Shown here piece after piece: positions 1-8,174 of a stretch of DNA of 64,000 bases. The translations under genes were made by a program, and so were the position numbers. Every line of letters begins with the position of its first letter. The stretch's first letter is position 1. Under the pieces are notes generated by a model. That model saw nothing but the letters and a program-made list of their open reading frames with translations. It was not told the origin of the DNA and searched no databases. The DNA lies in the NCBI GenBank assembly GCA_963839515.1, contig CAWIVN010000013.1, forward strand, positions 62,001 through 126,000. Reading direction: 5' to 3'. The DNA is from Fredericiella sp963839515 (lineage in GTDB: Bacteria > Chloroflexota > Anaerolineae > Caldilineales > Caldilineaceae).

Positions 1-1
1 C

Positions 2-607
2 GTGCCGGTGCTTGCCAGCCCGCTGATGCTGCACGAGAGCGCCGTCGTCAGCACCCGTCTCGAACGCACGCCGGGTGTCGGCGGCGCCGTACTCTCGCGC
101 TATGCCCTTTCCGCCGCCGACACCATCATTATCTTTTCCAATTCGGGCGTTAACGCCGTTCCCGTCGAAGCCGCCCTCGCCGCCAAGGAGGCCGGCGCCA
201 CCGTCGTCGCCGTCGTCGCCCTTAACTACGCTGCCACCGTGCCCGCCGGCCCCAGCGGTCGCAAGCTCGCCGACATCGCCGACATCGTGATCGACAACCA
301 CGGCGTCCCCGGCGATGCCTTGGTCGCCATACCAAACACCGGCCCAAAGGGCGGCGAAACGCCCAGCCTGCGTACCGGACCCGCCTCCACCATCAGCGGC
401 GCCTTTATTCTTAACGCCATCCTCACCGAGGTCGCCTGGCGCCTGGCCACCGCAGCCGAAACAGGCGGTGGGGAGACCGGCGCAGAGACAGGTCCAGAAG
501 CGGGCGCTGTCGACCTGCCCATTTATATCAGCGCCAACATGCCCGGCGCGCTGGCGCACAACGCCGGCCTCGTCGCACGTTTCCGCACCCGCAACCCCCA
601 CCTGTGA
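2..607 (+). CDS. SIS-domain sugar isomerase-like protein (5' end outside window)
   Basis: This is the C-terminal 201 residues of a SIS (sugar isomerase) domain protein resembling the UPF0309 family, which usually has about 245 residues, so some 45 N-terminal residues lie upstream of the window. The segment 'IIIFSNSGVNAVPVEAALAAK' has the Ser-x-Ser-Gly type phosphosugar-binding loop of SIS domains, followed by a beta strand (VVAVVAL) and 'TGPASTISGAFILNAILTE', typical of the family. SIS proteins isomerise or bind phosphosugars in the cytoplasm. The gene lies 105 bp upstream of a sugar-binding lipoprotein on the same strand and probably belongs to that catabolic operon. The exact substrate is not visible. 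The GTG at position 2 is unlikely to be the true start. Confidence 0.8.
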   Translation: MPVLASPLMLHESAVVSTRLERTPGVGGAVLSRYALSAADTIIIFSNSGVNAVPVEAALAAKEAGATVVAVVALNYAATVPAGPSGRKLADIADIVIDNHGVPGDALVAIPNTGPKGGETPSLRTGPASTISGAFILNAILTEVAWRLATAAETGGGETGAETGPEAGAVDLPIYISANMPGALAHNAGLVARFRTRNPHL

Positions 608-712
608 GGAGGCACACTCATTTCCATGCCCCAACTGCGTAGTCCGTGTCGTTCGTTCAATCCGCCAAGAGAAATCCGTTTAACCGCCTGTTTCATTACC
701 GGGAGAACAACC

Positions 713-2152
713 ATGAGAGCACGACCCAAGCACAACCGCACCAGATCCATGTTAGCCCTTACCCTCACGCTGCTGCTGGCGCTGATCCTCTCCGCCTGCG
801 CCGCACCCACTGCACCGACGGCCAACACCACGGGCGGCGAAGCGACTGCCGAAGCAGCTGCCGCAGGCACGACGGAAGCCGCTACCGAAGCTGCAGCCGA
901 AGCGCCCGCTGCGCCGGCTGCCGAAGCTGGCGGGGCACCCGTCGAGATCACGGTCTGGCATATGGAGCAGCCGCCTTACCGCGTCGAGCGCATGCAGACC
1001 CTGATCGACGAGTTCAACGCCGCCAACCCCGGCATTGTCGTCAAGCAGGAGCCGCAGAACTGGGGCGAGGTCTACACCAAGGCCCCGGCCGCCATCGCTG
1101 CCGGGAATGCCCCCGAACTGCTCTTTGCCATCCCCGACTTTACCCCCATCCTCAAGGACCTGGGCAAGGTCCAGCCGATGGAGGACTTTGTCGCCGAGAT
1201 GGACGGCCTCTACAAGTTCTACCCCGCGGCCGTCGCGCCCTACAACTACGACGGCCATACCTGGGCCGTGCCGATGTGGAACATGGCCCAGTCAATCTGG
1301 TATCGCAAGTCGGTCTTTGACGCTGCCGGTATCCAGCCCCCCACCACTTGGGACGAATGGCTGGCGGCCGCCGAGAAGCTGACCACGGATGGCCAGTACG
1401 GCATTGGCCTGCCCGCCAACAAGCAGCTCTACACCGACCAGGTCGTCTACGACTTCATGACCAACGGCGGGGCTGACGAGATCTACAACGAGGATGGCAC
1501 GCTGCGCTTCAACAACCCACAGACCGCGGCCGCCTACGACTTCTACAGCAAGATGTACAAGTTCTCGCCGCCCGACTCGCCTAACTGGACCTGGGGCGAG
1601 GCCGAGGCCTGTTTCGCCAACAAGACCTGCGCCATGGTGCCGCAGTTCACGGTTATTACCACGTACGACACGCAGGCCGAGGGCGATGCCGCCGACCTGG
1701 GCGTGATGCCAATCCCGCACGCGGCCGACGTAACCGAGAGCAGCACCATCGCCTACTCCAACGCTGTCATGCTGCTGACCGACGACCCGGCCAAGCAGGA
1801 TGCTGCCAAGGAGTTCCTGCGCTTCCTGCTCACGCCGGGCAACTACGGCCGCCTCCTCACCATGGAGCCGGGCCTGTACCTGCCCGTGACCGAGGCCGGG
1901 GCCGCCGACGAGACCTTCTGGAACGACCCGATGGTCGTCAAGTACAAGAGCCAGGTCGAGGCCATGGTCGAGCACGCCAAGAACGGCCGCCTCTTCGGCT
2001 TTACTAACGGCAACACCTTCCCCAGCATCGCCGCCATCTCGGCCCAAAACCTGCTGGCGCAGACGCTGCAAATGGTCGTCATCGACGGCAAGCCCGCCGC
2101 CGACGCGGTCGCCGAAGGCCAAAAGCTCATGGAAGAAGCCGTCTCACAGTAA
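713..2152 (+). CDS. Extracellular sugar-binding lipoprotein of ABC transporter
   Basis: The product is a family 1 extracellular solute-binding protein of 479 residues, normal for the family. The N-terminus is a lipoprotein signal: basic residues, a Leu-rich core and the lipobox LSAC with the modified Cys near residue 28. An Ala/Thr/Glu-rich low-complexity linker (about 30-75) tethers the domain to the membrane surface. The mature part starts 'VEITVWHMEQPP' and contains the 'ANPGIVVKQEPQNWGEVYTK' strand-helix typical of MalE/UgpB-like proteins. The ATG at 713 is chosen because GGGAG lies 8 bp upstream; an in-frame ATG at 626 has no such site and would bury the signal peptide. Two matching permeases follow, so it delivers a sugar or glycoside to that transporter. 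The ligand cannot be told from sequence. Confidence 0.93.
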   Translation: MRARPKHNRTRSMLALTLTLLLALILSACAAPTAPTANTTGGEATAEAAAAGTTEAATEAAAEAPAAPAAEAGGAPVEITVWHMEQPPYRVERMQTLIDEFNAANPGIVVKQEPQNWGEVYTKAPAAIAAGNAPELLFAIPDFTPILKDLGKVQPMEDFVAEMDGLYKFYPAAVAPYNYDGHTWAVPMWNMAQSIWYRKSVFDAAGIQPPTTWDEWLAAAEKLTTDGQYGIGLPANKQLYTDQVVYDFMTNGGADEIYNEDGTLRFNNPQTAAAYDFYSKMYKFSPPDSPNWTWGEAEACFANKTCAMVPQFTVITTYDTQAEGDAADLGVMPIPHAADVTESSTIAYSNAVMLLTDDPAKQDAAKEFLRFLLTPGNYGRLLTMEPGLYLPVTEAGAADETFWNDPMVVKYKSQVEAMVEHAKNGRLFGFTNGNTFPSIAAISAQNLLAQTLQMVVIDGKPAADAVAEGQKLMEEAVSQ

Positions 2153-2172
2153 GAGAAAGCATAGGGGTACAT

Positions 2173-2234
2173 CGTGCCTGGCTCGCCCCCCTTCACCTCA
2201 CCAACCCACAACTTGGTGGGGCGAGCCTCGCACG
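2173..2234. repeat. Intergenic palindrome, family B copy 1
   Basis: Arms CGTGCCTGGCTCGCCCC (2173-2189) and GGGGCGAGCCTCGCACG (2218-2234) pair at 15 of 17 positions, with an inner CACCAA/TTGGTG stem. It is the first of seven related elements in the window and lies between the binding protein and the first permease. It could fold in the mRNA and lower downstream expression relative to the binding protein, as REP elements do in other operons; that role is inference. Confidence 0.75.
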
Positions 2235-2260
2235 GCTGTACACGAAATTCGGTGACCACC

Positions 2261-2322
2261 TGTGCCTCGCTCGCACCACGAGCATGAGGGTAAGCGAGAC
2301 ACCTTGGTGCGAGCGAGGCACA
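2261..2322. repeat. Intergenic palindrome, family B copy 2 (perfect 18-bp arms)
   Basis: TGTGCCTCGCTCGCACCA at 2261-2278 is the exact reverse complement of 2305-2322. It lies 23 bp before the permease start and forms a tandem pair with the preceding element. There is no T-run, so it is not an intrinsic terminator. Confidence 0.8.
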
Positions 2323-2345
2323 GCCCAATTCATGAGAAAGCGCCC

Positions 2346-3290
2346 ATGAGCGTGGCAAGCACGTCTACAACAACGCAACCGCCGGCCCCCCGTAAACCCG
2401 GCCGCAGCGCCGGCCACTCCCGCCGCACCTGGACCGGCTATCTCTACGTTGCCCCGCTCATGCTGTGGCTCGCCGGCACGATCCTCTACCCCCTGCTCTC
2501 GGCCGTCGCCCTCAGCGTGCAGGACATCAAAATCATCGGCACCCCGGGCAAGTTTGTCGGCCTCGACAACTACACCCGCCTGCTCAGCAACGAAGCCTTC
2601 TGGCAATCCCTCGGCCGCAGCGTCGGCTGGGTCATAGGTAACGCCGTCGTCCAGACGATCGCCGCTTTCGCCGCCGCCCTTATCCTCAACCAGCGCTTCC
2701 GCGGTCGTGGCGCCGCCCGCATCTGGATCATCCTGTCGTGGATCGTGCCTGCCGTGGTGGTCGTCATCATCTGGCGCTGGCTGCTTTCCAGTTCGGGCGT
2801 GGTCAACTATCTGCTCACTTCGTTGGACGTCGTGGGTGAGCCGATCGGCTTCTTCTCCAGCCGGGAAGCTGCCCAGGCCGCCGTCATCCTGATTAACTCG
2901 TGGCGCTGGTTCCCGTTCATGGCCGTCACTCTTCTCGCCGGCATGCAGAGCATCCCGCGCGAGCTCTACGAAGCCGCCGCCGTCGACGGTGCCACCGCCG
3001 TCCAGCGTTTCTGGTCGATCACCTTTCCTCTGCTCGGCCCAGTCCTGTTCGTGCTGGGTCTGGTGGGCACGCTCATGAGTTTCAACGTGTTCGACATCAT
3101 CTGGCTGCTGACCGGCGGCGGTCCGTCCAACGCCACCACCACACTGCCCGTCCTGATCTACGACACCGCTTTCACCAAGTACCGTCTCAGCCAGGCCGCC
3201 GCCATTTCCGTCGTCTCGGGCCTGCTCCTCCTGCTCTTCGCCCTGCTCTTTATCCGTTTCATGGCCCCCAAGCAGGAGGACGCCCAATGA
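2346..3290 (+). CDS. Sugar ABC transporter permease (MalF/UgpA type)
   Basis: This is an inner-membrane permease of 314 residues. A short cytoplasmic Pro/Arg-rich N-terminus is followed by six predicted membrane segments, the first 'LYVAPLMLWLAGTILYPLL'. The EAA loop 'ELYEAAAVDGATAVQRFWSITFPLL' is the signature that docks on the ATPase. The ATG at 2346 is preceded by an AGAAAG-like site; the longer frame from 2262 would translate the palindromic repeat, so it is rejected. It forms the heterodimer with the permease at 3403. No ATP-binding subunit is encoded nearby, so a shared MsmK/UgpC-like ATPase elsewhere is likely. Confidence 0.93.
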   Translation: MSVASTSTTTQPPAPRKPGRSAGHSRRTWTGYLYVAPLMLWLAGTILYPLLSAVALSVQDIKIIGTPGKFVGLDNYTRLLSNEAFWQSLGRSVGWVIGNAVVQTIAAFAAALILNQRFRGRGAARIWIILSWIVPAVVVVIIWRWLLSSSGVVNYLLTSLDVVGEPIGFFSSREAAQAAVILINSWRWFPFMAVTLLAGMQSIPRELYEAAAVDGATAVQRFWSITFPLLGPVLFVLGLVGTLMSFNVFDIIWLLTGGGPSNATTTLPVLIYDTAFTKYRLSQAAAISVVSGLLLLLFALLFIRFMAPKQEDAQ

Positions 3291-3299
3291 TGCCACCCA

Positions 3300-3331
3300 C
3301 CCCTTCCGGGAAGCCTGCCCCTTCCGGGAAG
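3300..3331. repeat. Tandem pair of CCCCTTCCGGGAAG
   Basis: The 14-mer CCCCTTCCGGGAAG occurs at 3300-3313 and 3318-3331. Its inner part CTTCCGGGAAG is nearly self-complementary. It lies between the two permease genes. Related CTTCCCGGAAG sequences occur at 39440-39500, so it appears to be a dispersed intergenic repeat. Confidence 0.6.
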
Positions 3332-3402
3332 TCATCTCCTGTGCGGTTGGGCCATCACATCGAACCGCGCTGCCCCAACGCATTTAATTGGGAGGTCCTG
3401 CT

Positions 3403-4230
3403 ATGAGCGGCACCTGGCGCAGCCGTCTCGGCCTGGGCGCGGCCGTCTTCGCGCTGCTTTTCGTCGTCATCGCCCCCTTCTATTACGTCGTCACCTCCTC
3501 CTTCAAGGAGCCGCAAGCGATCATCGCCCGCGTGCCGACGCTGTTCCCGATCCCATTTACCCTCGAGCACTACGAGAAGCTGCTGCGCTCGTCCGCCTTC
3601 CCCACCTACCTGGCCAACAGCCTGTGGGTCGCCGCGGGCACCATGATCATTTGCGTCGTGCTCAGCACCCTCGCCGCCTACGGTCTCTATCGCCTGCGGC
3701 TGCCCGGCCGCACCGCGCTCTTCCGTGTCATTCTCGTCACCTACGCCTTCCCCGGCGTGCTCCTGCTCATCCCGCTCTACGGCATGTTGAGCAGCCTAAA
3801 GCTGGTCGACAGCCTCGTGGCCCTGGTCATCGTCAACGTCACCTTTACCGCTCCCTTCGCCGTCTGGATGCTGCAGGCTTTTTTTGGTGCGATCCCGGAC
3901 GAACTGGAAGAAGCCGCCGCGCTCGACGGCGCCAGTCGCCTGCAGACTCTCACCCGCGTCGTCCTCCCGCTCGCCGCGCCCGGTGTCGCCAGCGTCGCCA
4001 TCTTTGCCTTCATCACCTCCTGGACCGAGTACATGTTCGCCTCCGTCCTCATCCTCAGCGACGCCAACCGCACCGTCCCCGTCGGCCTTGCGGGCATCAT
4101 CGGCCAATACCAGGTCGACTGGGGCCTCCTACTGGCGGGCGCCACCCTCACCATGCTGCCCGTCCTCATCCTCTTCAGTCTCGTCGGCCGTAACTTCATC
4201 GAAGGCCTCACCGCCGGCGCGGTCAAATGA
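3403..4230 (+). CDS. Sugar ABC transporter permease (MalG/UgpE type)
   Basis: This is the second permease half, 275 residues, with six membrane segments and the EAA motif 'ELEEAAALDGASRLQTLTRVVLPL' that contacts the ATPase. The N-terminal segment 'AAVFALLFVVIAPFYYVVTSSFK' and the periplasmic loop 'FTLEHYEKLL' are typical of MalG-type proteins. The ATG at 3403 has a clear GGAGG 7 bp upstream, whereas the in-frame start at 3388 does not. It follows the first permease by 112 bp containing a short tandem palindrome, and precedes the kinase gene on the same strand. With the binding protein at 713 it makes an importer for an unidentified sugar. Confidence 0.93.
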   Translation: MSGTWRSRLGLGAAVFALLFVVIAPFYYVVTSSFKEPQAIIARVPTLFPIPFTLEHYEKLLRSSAFPTYLANSLWVAAGTMIICVVLSTLAAYGLYRLRLPGRTALFRVILVTYAFPGVLLLIPLYGMLSSLKLVDSLVALVIVNVTFTAPFAVWMLQAFFGAIPDELEEAAALDGASRLQTLTRVVLPLAAPGVASVAIFAFITSWTEYMFASVLILSDANRTVPVGLAGIIGQYQVDWGLLLAGATLTMLPVLILFSLVGRNFIEGLTAGAVK

Positions 4231-4231
4231 C

Positions 4232-4263
4232 CACCTCCTGGAAGTGCCTACCTCCCGGAGGTG
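4232..4263. repeat. Intergenic palindrome, family A
   Basis: CACCTCCTGG (4232-4241) pairs with CCCGGAGGTG (4254-4263). The spacer GAAGTGCCTACCT is nearly the same as in the element at 10324-10364, which marks the two as members of one repeat family. It lies immediately after the permease stop. Confidence 0.6.
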
Positions 4264-4340
4264 TCACGGCCTGCACGCCTATGTGCGGAACAGCACGTCC
4301 TCGTGCCACCGGTGACGGTTATAGATAAGGAATACTGCCG

Positions 4341-5981
4341 ATGAACGTAAGCCCTGATCTCATCCTCGGCCTTGACGCCGGCACCTCTGTGGTCAAAGCC
4401 GCTCTCTTTGATCGTCATGGCCGCGAACGGGCCGTCGTCCGCCGCCCCACGCCGCTCTACACCCCCCAGCCTGCCTGGTCCGAAACCAGCATGCACGCGA
4501 CCTGGTCGATGGCCGCCGAAGCCATCCGCGCCCTGCTGGCCGCTGGCATCACTGCTGCCCCCGCCGGCGCCGATCTCGCTTCCCCCAGCCGCACAGCCTC
4601 CCGCCCAATCGACCCGTCCCGCATCGCCGCCGTCGGCCTCACCGGTAATATGGTCGGCGCCTGGTTAGTGGACGCGCAAGGCGAGCCCGTGCGCAACGCT
4701 ATTCTCTGGAACGATGGCCGCGCCCAGGACCTGATCGACCGTCTTGCAAACGAACATCCCGGCTTCATGTCAACCATCTTTCGCACCTCCGGCTCCGTGA
4801 TGCAGCAGGGCTGTACGCTGCCGGTACTGCGCTGGTTGGCCGACCACGAACCGGACACCCTGCGCCGCGCTGCAACCGTGCTCTGCTGCAAAGATTGGAT
4901 CGCCTACAAGCTGACCGGCAGCCTGGAGGTCGACCCTACTGAGGCCAGCGTCATGCCCGGCGACGCCCAGGCCCGTGGTTATAGCGAAGAGATGATCGAC
5001 CTCTTCGGCCTGCGCCCCTGGCAGCATCTCTTTCCCCCCGTTCGCCCCTCACAATCAATCGCCGGTCAACTGCACGTGGAAGCGGCGCAACAGACCGGGC
5101 TGGTAGAGGGCACGCCGGTCATCGTCGGCGCCGGCGACGTCCCTGCCTCCGCTATCGGTCTGGGCGCGGTCGAGCCGGGCATCGCCTGCACGCTGCTGGG
5201 CACCAATATCCTCAACTGCCTGGTCACGGCCGCACCTGTCTACGAGCCGCACGACATCGGCGTTATGTTCTGCCTGCCCGAGCAGCGCTGGCTGCGCGCC
5301 ATGATCAACGTCTCCGGCACCACCAGTATGGACTGGTTCATCGCCCAATTCTACGCCGAGGAAGCCGCCGCCTCCCAAGCTGCCCAATCCGACTTGTTTG
5401 CACGCCTCGAAGCACTGGCGCAGACCAGCCCCGCCGGCGCCAACGGCGTGCTCTACCTCCCCTACCTCAGCTTGCAGGGCATCACCGCCCCGTTCTGGGA
5501 GCCCGCCGCCCGCGCCGAGTTCTTCGGCCTCAGCGATCGCACCACGCGCGCTGACCTGCTGCGCGCTGTGTACGAGGGCATTGCCCTCTCGATTCGAGAC
5601 GGTTACGCTGTCCTGCCACAAGCCGTAAACGAGATTCGCCTCTCCGGCGGTGGGGCCAAGAGTGCCTTCTGGAGCCAGATGATTGCCGACTGCACGGGCT
5701 GCCGCGTCGTCGTCCCACCCGGCAGCGAGTTCGGCGCGCGCGGCGCAGCGTTGCTGGCCGCCGTCGGCTTGGGATGGTACACCGACATCGCCGCGGCCGT
5801 GGCGCAGATGCGCGGTGCGAGCAAGCCGGCATCTACTGCAGAGGCCGATGCGGCGGCCCAGTCCCCGCGCATCTTCCTCCCCCGAGTCGAACAGACAAGT
5901 GTATATGACCGCCTATACACCATCTATCGCTCGCTGCAGCACGGCCTGCTGCCGGCATGGCGCCTGGCCGCAGGCCGCTAG
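4341..5981 (+). CDS. FGGY-family carbohydrate kinase (xylulokinase-like)
   Basis: A cytoplasmic sugar kinase of 546 residues in the FGGY/actin-like ATPase fold. The N-terminal lobe begins with the phosphate-binding 'LGLDAGTSVVKAALFD' (about 9-24). 'GNMVGAWLVDAQGEPVRNAILWNDGRA' forms the substrate side, and 'GAGDVPASAIGLGAVEPG' with 'LSGGGAKSAFWSQMIAD' forms the C-terminal FGGY signature and adenosine site. It probably phosphorylates the imported sugar or its keto form. An insert at about 72-90 (Ala/Pro/Ser-rich) is unusual for xylulokinases. AAGGA precedes the ATG. It is the last gene of the transporter operon before the independently promoted isomerase. The substrate cannot be fixed from sequence. 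Confidence 0.9.
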   Translation: MNVSPDLILGLDAGTSVVKAALFDRHGRERAVVRRPTPLYTPQPAWSETSMHATWSMAAEAIRALLAAGITAAPAGADLASPSRTASRPIDPSRIAAVGLTGNMVGAWLVDAQGEPVRNAILWNDGRAQDLIDRLANEHPGFMSTIFRTSGSVMQQGCTLPVLRWLADHEPDTLRRAATVLCCKDWIAYKLTGSLEVDPTEASVMPGDAQARGYSEEMIDLFGLRPWQHLFPPVRPSQSIAGQLHVEAAQQTGLVEGTPVIVGAGDVPASAIGLGAVEPGIACTLLGTNILNCLVTAAPVYEPHDIGVMFCLPEQRWLRAMINVSGTTSMDWFIAQFYAEEAAASQAAQSDLFARLEALAQTSPAGANGVLYLPYLSLQGITAPFWEPAARAEFFGLSDRTTRADLLRAVYEGIALSIRDGYAVLPQAVNEIRLSGGGAKSAFWSQMIADCTGCRVVVPPGSEFGARGAALLAAVGLGWYTDIAAAVAQMRGASKPASTAEADAAAQSPRIFLPRVEQTSVYDRLYTIYRSLQHGLLPAWRLAAGR

Positions 5982-6005
5982 CCCACTCGCTCGCCCTTCA
6001 AGGGA

Positions 6006-6049
6006 GCCGAGTTGATGCCGAGTTGATGCCGAGTTGATGCCGAGTTGAT
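6006..6049. repeat. Four tandem copies of an 11-bp unit
   Basis: GCCGAGTTGAT is repeated exactly four times. It lies between the kinase stop and the promoter of the next gene, outside any coding frame. Confidence 0.9.
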
Positions 6050-6083
6050 TCTGCCGGTGCCGGGCATGGGCAGGCAGCAGTTG

Positions 6084-6092
6084 TGGTAGAAT
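6084..6092 (+). promoter_or_regulatory. Extended -10 promoter for the sugar isomerase gene
   Basis: TGGTAGAAT contains a TGn extension directly before a TATAAT-like hexamer, 47 bp upstream of the ATG at 6139. No good -35 hexamer is visible, as is common with extended -10 promoters. Confidence 0.4.
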
Positions 6093-6138
6093 GGCAGTAA
6101 ACCATTTGTTTTCAAATTAAGCGAAGGATGGATTGATT

Positions 6139-7008
6139 ATGGCCAAGAAGCAAACATCCCCTGACGCAACTCCCACCGCGCCGCACGAACTTCCCGCCGT
6201 TGGCTCATCTTCCCCCACCAACGGACATAAGCCGCCCATTGCCTTGCAGCTCTACACGCTGCGCAGCCTCAAGCAGTCGCCTGCCGATCTGCTGGAAGAG
6301 GTCGCCGCCATCGGCTACAGCGGCGTGGAACTCGCGGGCACCTTTGCCCCCGGCATGCCCCCTGCTGAATTACGCAAGCTGTTGGATGCCGCCGGCCTTC
6401 AGGCGGTGTCGGCGCATGTCAGCCTCAACGATCTGGAGGCCGACCTCCCGGCAGTGGTGCGGGCGCAGAAAATACTGGGCAACGATATGCTGGTCGTCCC
6501 CTGGGTGTCGGAAGAAATGCGCGGCAAGACGGCCGACAGCTGGAAGGCGTTGGGCGCTCGCGTCGGCCGCCTCGCCAAGCGCAGCCAACTCGCCGGCATG
6601 CGCCTTATGTATCACAATCACGACTTTGAGATGGCGATCATCGACGGCAGGCCCGCCATCGACTGGTTGATGGAAGGCGCAGCCCAGACCGCCGGTGGGG
6701 TGGACGTCGGCTTCGAAATGGACGTCGCCTGGGCGCAATACGGCGGTCAAGATGTGGCCAATCTGCTGCACCGTTATAGCGGCCGCGTTGCACGTCTCCA
6801 CGCCAAGGACCTTGCTATCGATCCCGCTGCCAGCCCAGAAGAGAAGGGCCTGGCCACCGTAGGCTCCGGCAAGTTGGACTGGGATGCAATCCTGCCTGCG
6901 GCCAAGGAAGCGGGCGTCGAGTGGTATGTTGTCGAGCACGACTTTCCGCCTGATCCGATCGTCAGTGCTCGCAGCAGCTACGAGTTCTTGGCCGGCAAGT
7001 TGGGGTAG
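6139..7008 (+). CDS. Sugar phosphate isomerase/epimerase (TIM barrel)
   Basis: The product is 289 residues of the xylose isomerase-like/AP endonuclease 2 family. The barrel begins 'IALQLYTLRSLKQSPADLLEEVAAIGYSGVEL' and shows the metal-ligand pattern: 'YHNHDFE' with His and Glu, 'VGFEMDVAWAQYGG' with Glu and Asp, 'RLHAKD' with His and Asp, and 'WYVVEHD' with Glu. Such enzymes use a divalent metal to interconvert keto sugars, inositols or related acids. The ATG at 6139 has GAAGGA upstream; the TTG two codons earlier is not needed. It follows the transporter/kinase operon but has its own promoter signal, so it may be a separately controlled step of the same pathway. Confidence 0.88.
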   Translation: MAKKQTSPDATPTAPHELPAVGSSSPTNGHKPPIALQLYTLRSLKQSPADLLEEVAAIGYSGVELAGTFAPGMPPAELRKLLDAAGLQAVSAHVSLNDLEADLPAVVRAQKILGNDMLVVPWVSEEMRGKTADSWKALGARVGRLAKRSQLAGMRLMYHNHDFEMAIIDGRPAIDWLMEGAAQTAGGVDVGFEMDVAWAQYGGQDVANLLHRYSGRVARLHAKDLAIDPAASPEEKGLATVGSGKLDWDAILPAAKEAGVEWYVVEHDFPPDPIVSARSSYEFLAGKLG

Positions 7009-7015
7009 TGTCTGA

Positions 7016-7105
7016 ACCTTGATTTATAGGATTCTGGGATTACCATGATTCGTGAGGTGAACGCCTATTACTCATGGTAATCCTCTAAATCCTGCAACTC
7101 AAGGT
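7016..7105. repeat. 90-bp imperfect palindrome
   Basis: The left arm (7016-7048, starting AACCTTGATTTATAGGATT) pairs with the right arm (7072-7105, ending AACTCAAGGT). The inner stem ATTACCATGA/TCATGGTAAT is perfect. It is AT-rich relative to its surroundings and looks like a mobile REP/MITE-type insertion just before the gene at 7123. Confidence 0.75.
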
Positions 7106-7122
7106 CCAAAGTAAGGAGAATT

Positions 7123-7539
7123 ATGGCACGTACGGCCATGTTTGCAGGGCTAGTGGTGGACGAGAGCGGGCGCACCGCCGAGGTTGATTATGTCGGCGAT
7201 ACCGCCTGCTATGTAGTCTACGACGAAGACTTTCGTCGCTATATCGACGCGGCGCAGGTCGATCGCCAGGTGTTGCGTTTTATGCGCGAGCAGGTGGATG
7301 ACAACCGCCAAATGGCTGTCGGCGCCATGCTCGACATGATGGGCAAGGACGATATCTTCACAAAAGCCGCAGTCGAATCGACCATCGATCACATGGAAGA
7401 CGCCGTCGGCCAGCCCATCCCCGAAGACGCTCGCCAATGGCTGGGCATGCTGGGCTTCCGCGTGGTGATCGACTTCCACGGCGACATCGTGGATATTCAA
7501 CTGCCGGCGGGCGGCATTGACGAAGGCGAAGGCGAGTAG
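7123..7539 (+). CDS. Conserved-looking hypothetical protein
   Basis: A small acidic protein of 138 residues that I do not recognise. It has no signal peptide, membrane segment or Cys/His cluster that would suggest metal binding. The N-terminal half looks like a small beta barrel ('AGLVVDESGRTAEVDYVGDTACYVVYDEDF'), the middle is helical, and the end is a two-strand unit ('GFRVVIDFHGDIVDIQL') with an acidic tail. AAGGAG precedes the ATG at good spacing, and codon use matches the neighbours, so it is very likely a real gene. It stands alone on the plus strand and faces the Nudix operon tail-to-tail. Confidence 0.8.
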   Translation: MARTAMFAGLVVDESGRTAEVDYVGDTACYVVYDEDFRRYIDAAQVDRQVLRFMREQVDDNRQMAVGAMLDMMGKDDIFTKAAVESTIDHMEDAVGQPIPEDARQWLGMLGFRVVIDFHGDIVDIQLPAGGIDEGEGE

Positions 7540-7614
7540 CCCCATTTCGGCGAGCGCCGGCGCATGTCCAGGCCACTCCCTTGGCCTGGCACCAAGAACA
7601 GCCTTCCCTGCACC

Positions 7615-8160
7615 CTACACAAGGTGCAACAGCGCCAACGCCACGCACGCGGCCCAGGGCATAACCTGGAACTCTCCCCGCAGCAGCGCCGCACGCACCT
7701 CTTCACGCGTGAGCAGCACCTGATCCAACTGCTCCAAGTCGTCGGCATCCACCGGCTGTCTCCACGCGATATCCTGTGCCAGGAAGAAGTGACCGTGACC
7801 CGAGCCGCGGTTGCCGTCCACGACATATGTGCCCAGCGCCGTCCAGCGGCCTCCGGCATAGCCCGTCTCTTCCAGCAGTTCGCGCTGCGCAGCCGGCAGC
7901 GGTTCCTCGCCCGCCTCCAGGTAGCCGCCGGGCACACCCAGCGTCAGCCCCACGGCGGCATACTTTTCCTGGCGGAAGCACAGGATGCGCCCATCCGCCA
8001 GCACCGGCACCACGTTGACAAAATCAGGCGTAATCACCCACGGCCAATCGTCGACCTGGCGCCCGTCGCCAAAAGCCACCACGTGCTGCTCGACCTTGAG
8101 AAAGCGGCCGTCGCCCACGCTCAGCAGCGGCGTACGCTGCAGGGTCCGAATCTGCGGCAT
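7615..8160 (-). CDS. Nudix hydrolase (ADP-ribose pyrophosphatase-like)
   Basis: A cytoplasmic pyrophosphohydrolase of 181 residues. The Nudix box runs from 'GGYLEAGEEPLPAAQ' through 'RELLEETGY' and has the complete Gx5Ex7REUxEExGU pattern, where the glutamates bind the metal. The upstream strands ('VNVVPVLADGRILCFRQEKY') and overall size fit ADP-ribose/NADH-type Nudix enzymes. The ATG at 8160 has GGGAG upstream; a longer frame from 8202 would overlap the preceding gene. It is the last gene of a minus-strand operon clpS-molybdopterin protein-nudix, with a 14-bp gap to its upstream neighbour. The substrate is not certain. Confidence 0.88.
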   Translation of the reverse strand: MPQIRTLQRTPLLSVGDGRFLKVEQHVVAFGDGRQVDDWPWVITPDFVNVVPVLADGRILCFRQEKYAAVGLTLGVPGGYLEAGEEPLPAAQRELLEETGYAGGRWTALGTYVVDGNRGSGHGHFFLAQDIAWRQPVDADDLEQLDQVLLTREEVRAALLRGEFQVMPWAACVALALLHLV

Positions 8161-8174
8161 GGCGGAACTCCCTT

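Noticed and set aside
2193..3383. 396-codon open frame antisense to the first permease
   Set aside because: Lies opposite a well-supported permease; low-complexity Gly/Asp/Glu composition is typical of antisense of GC-rich coding DNA.
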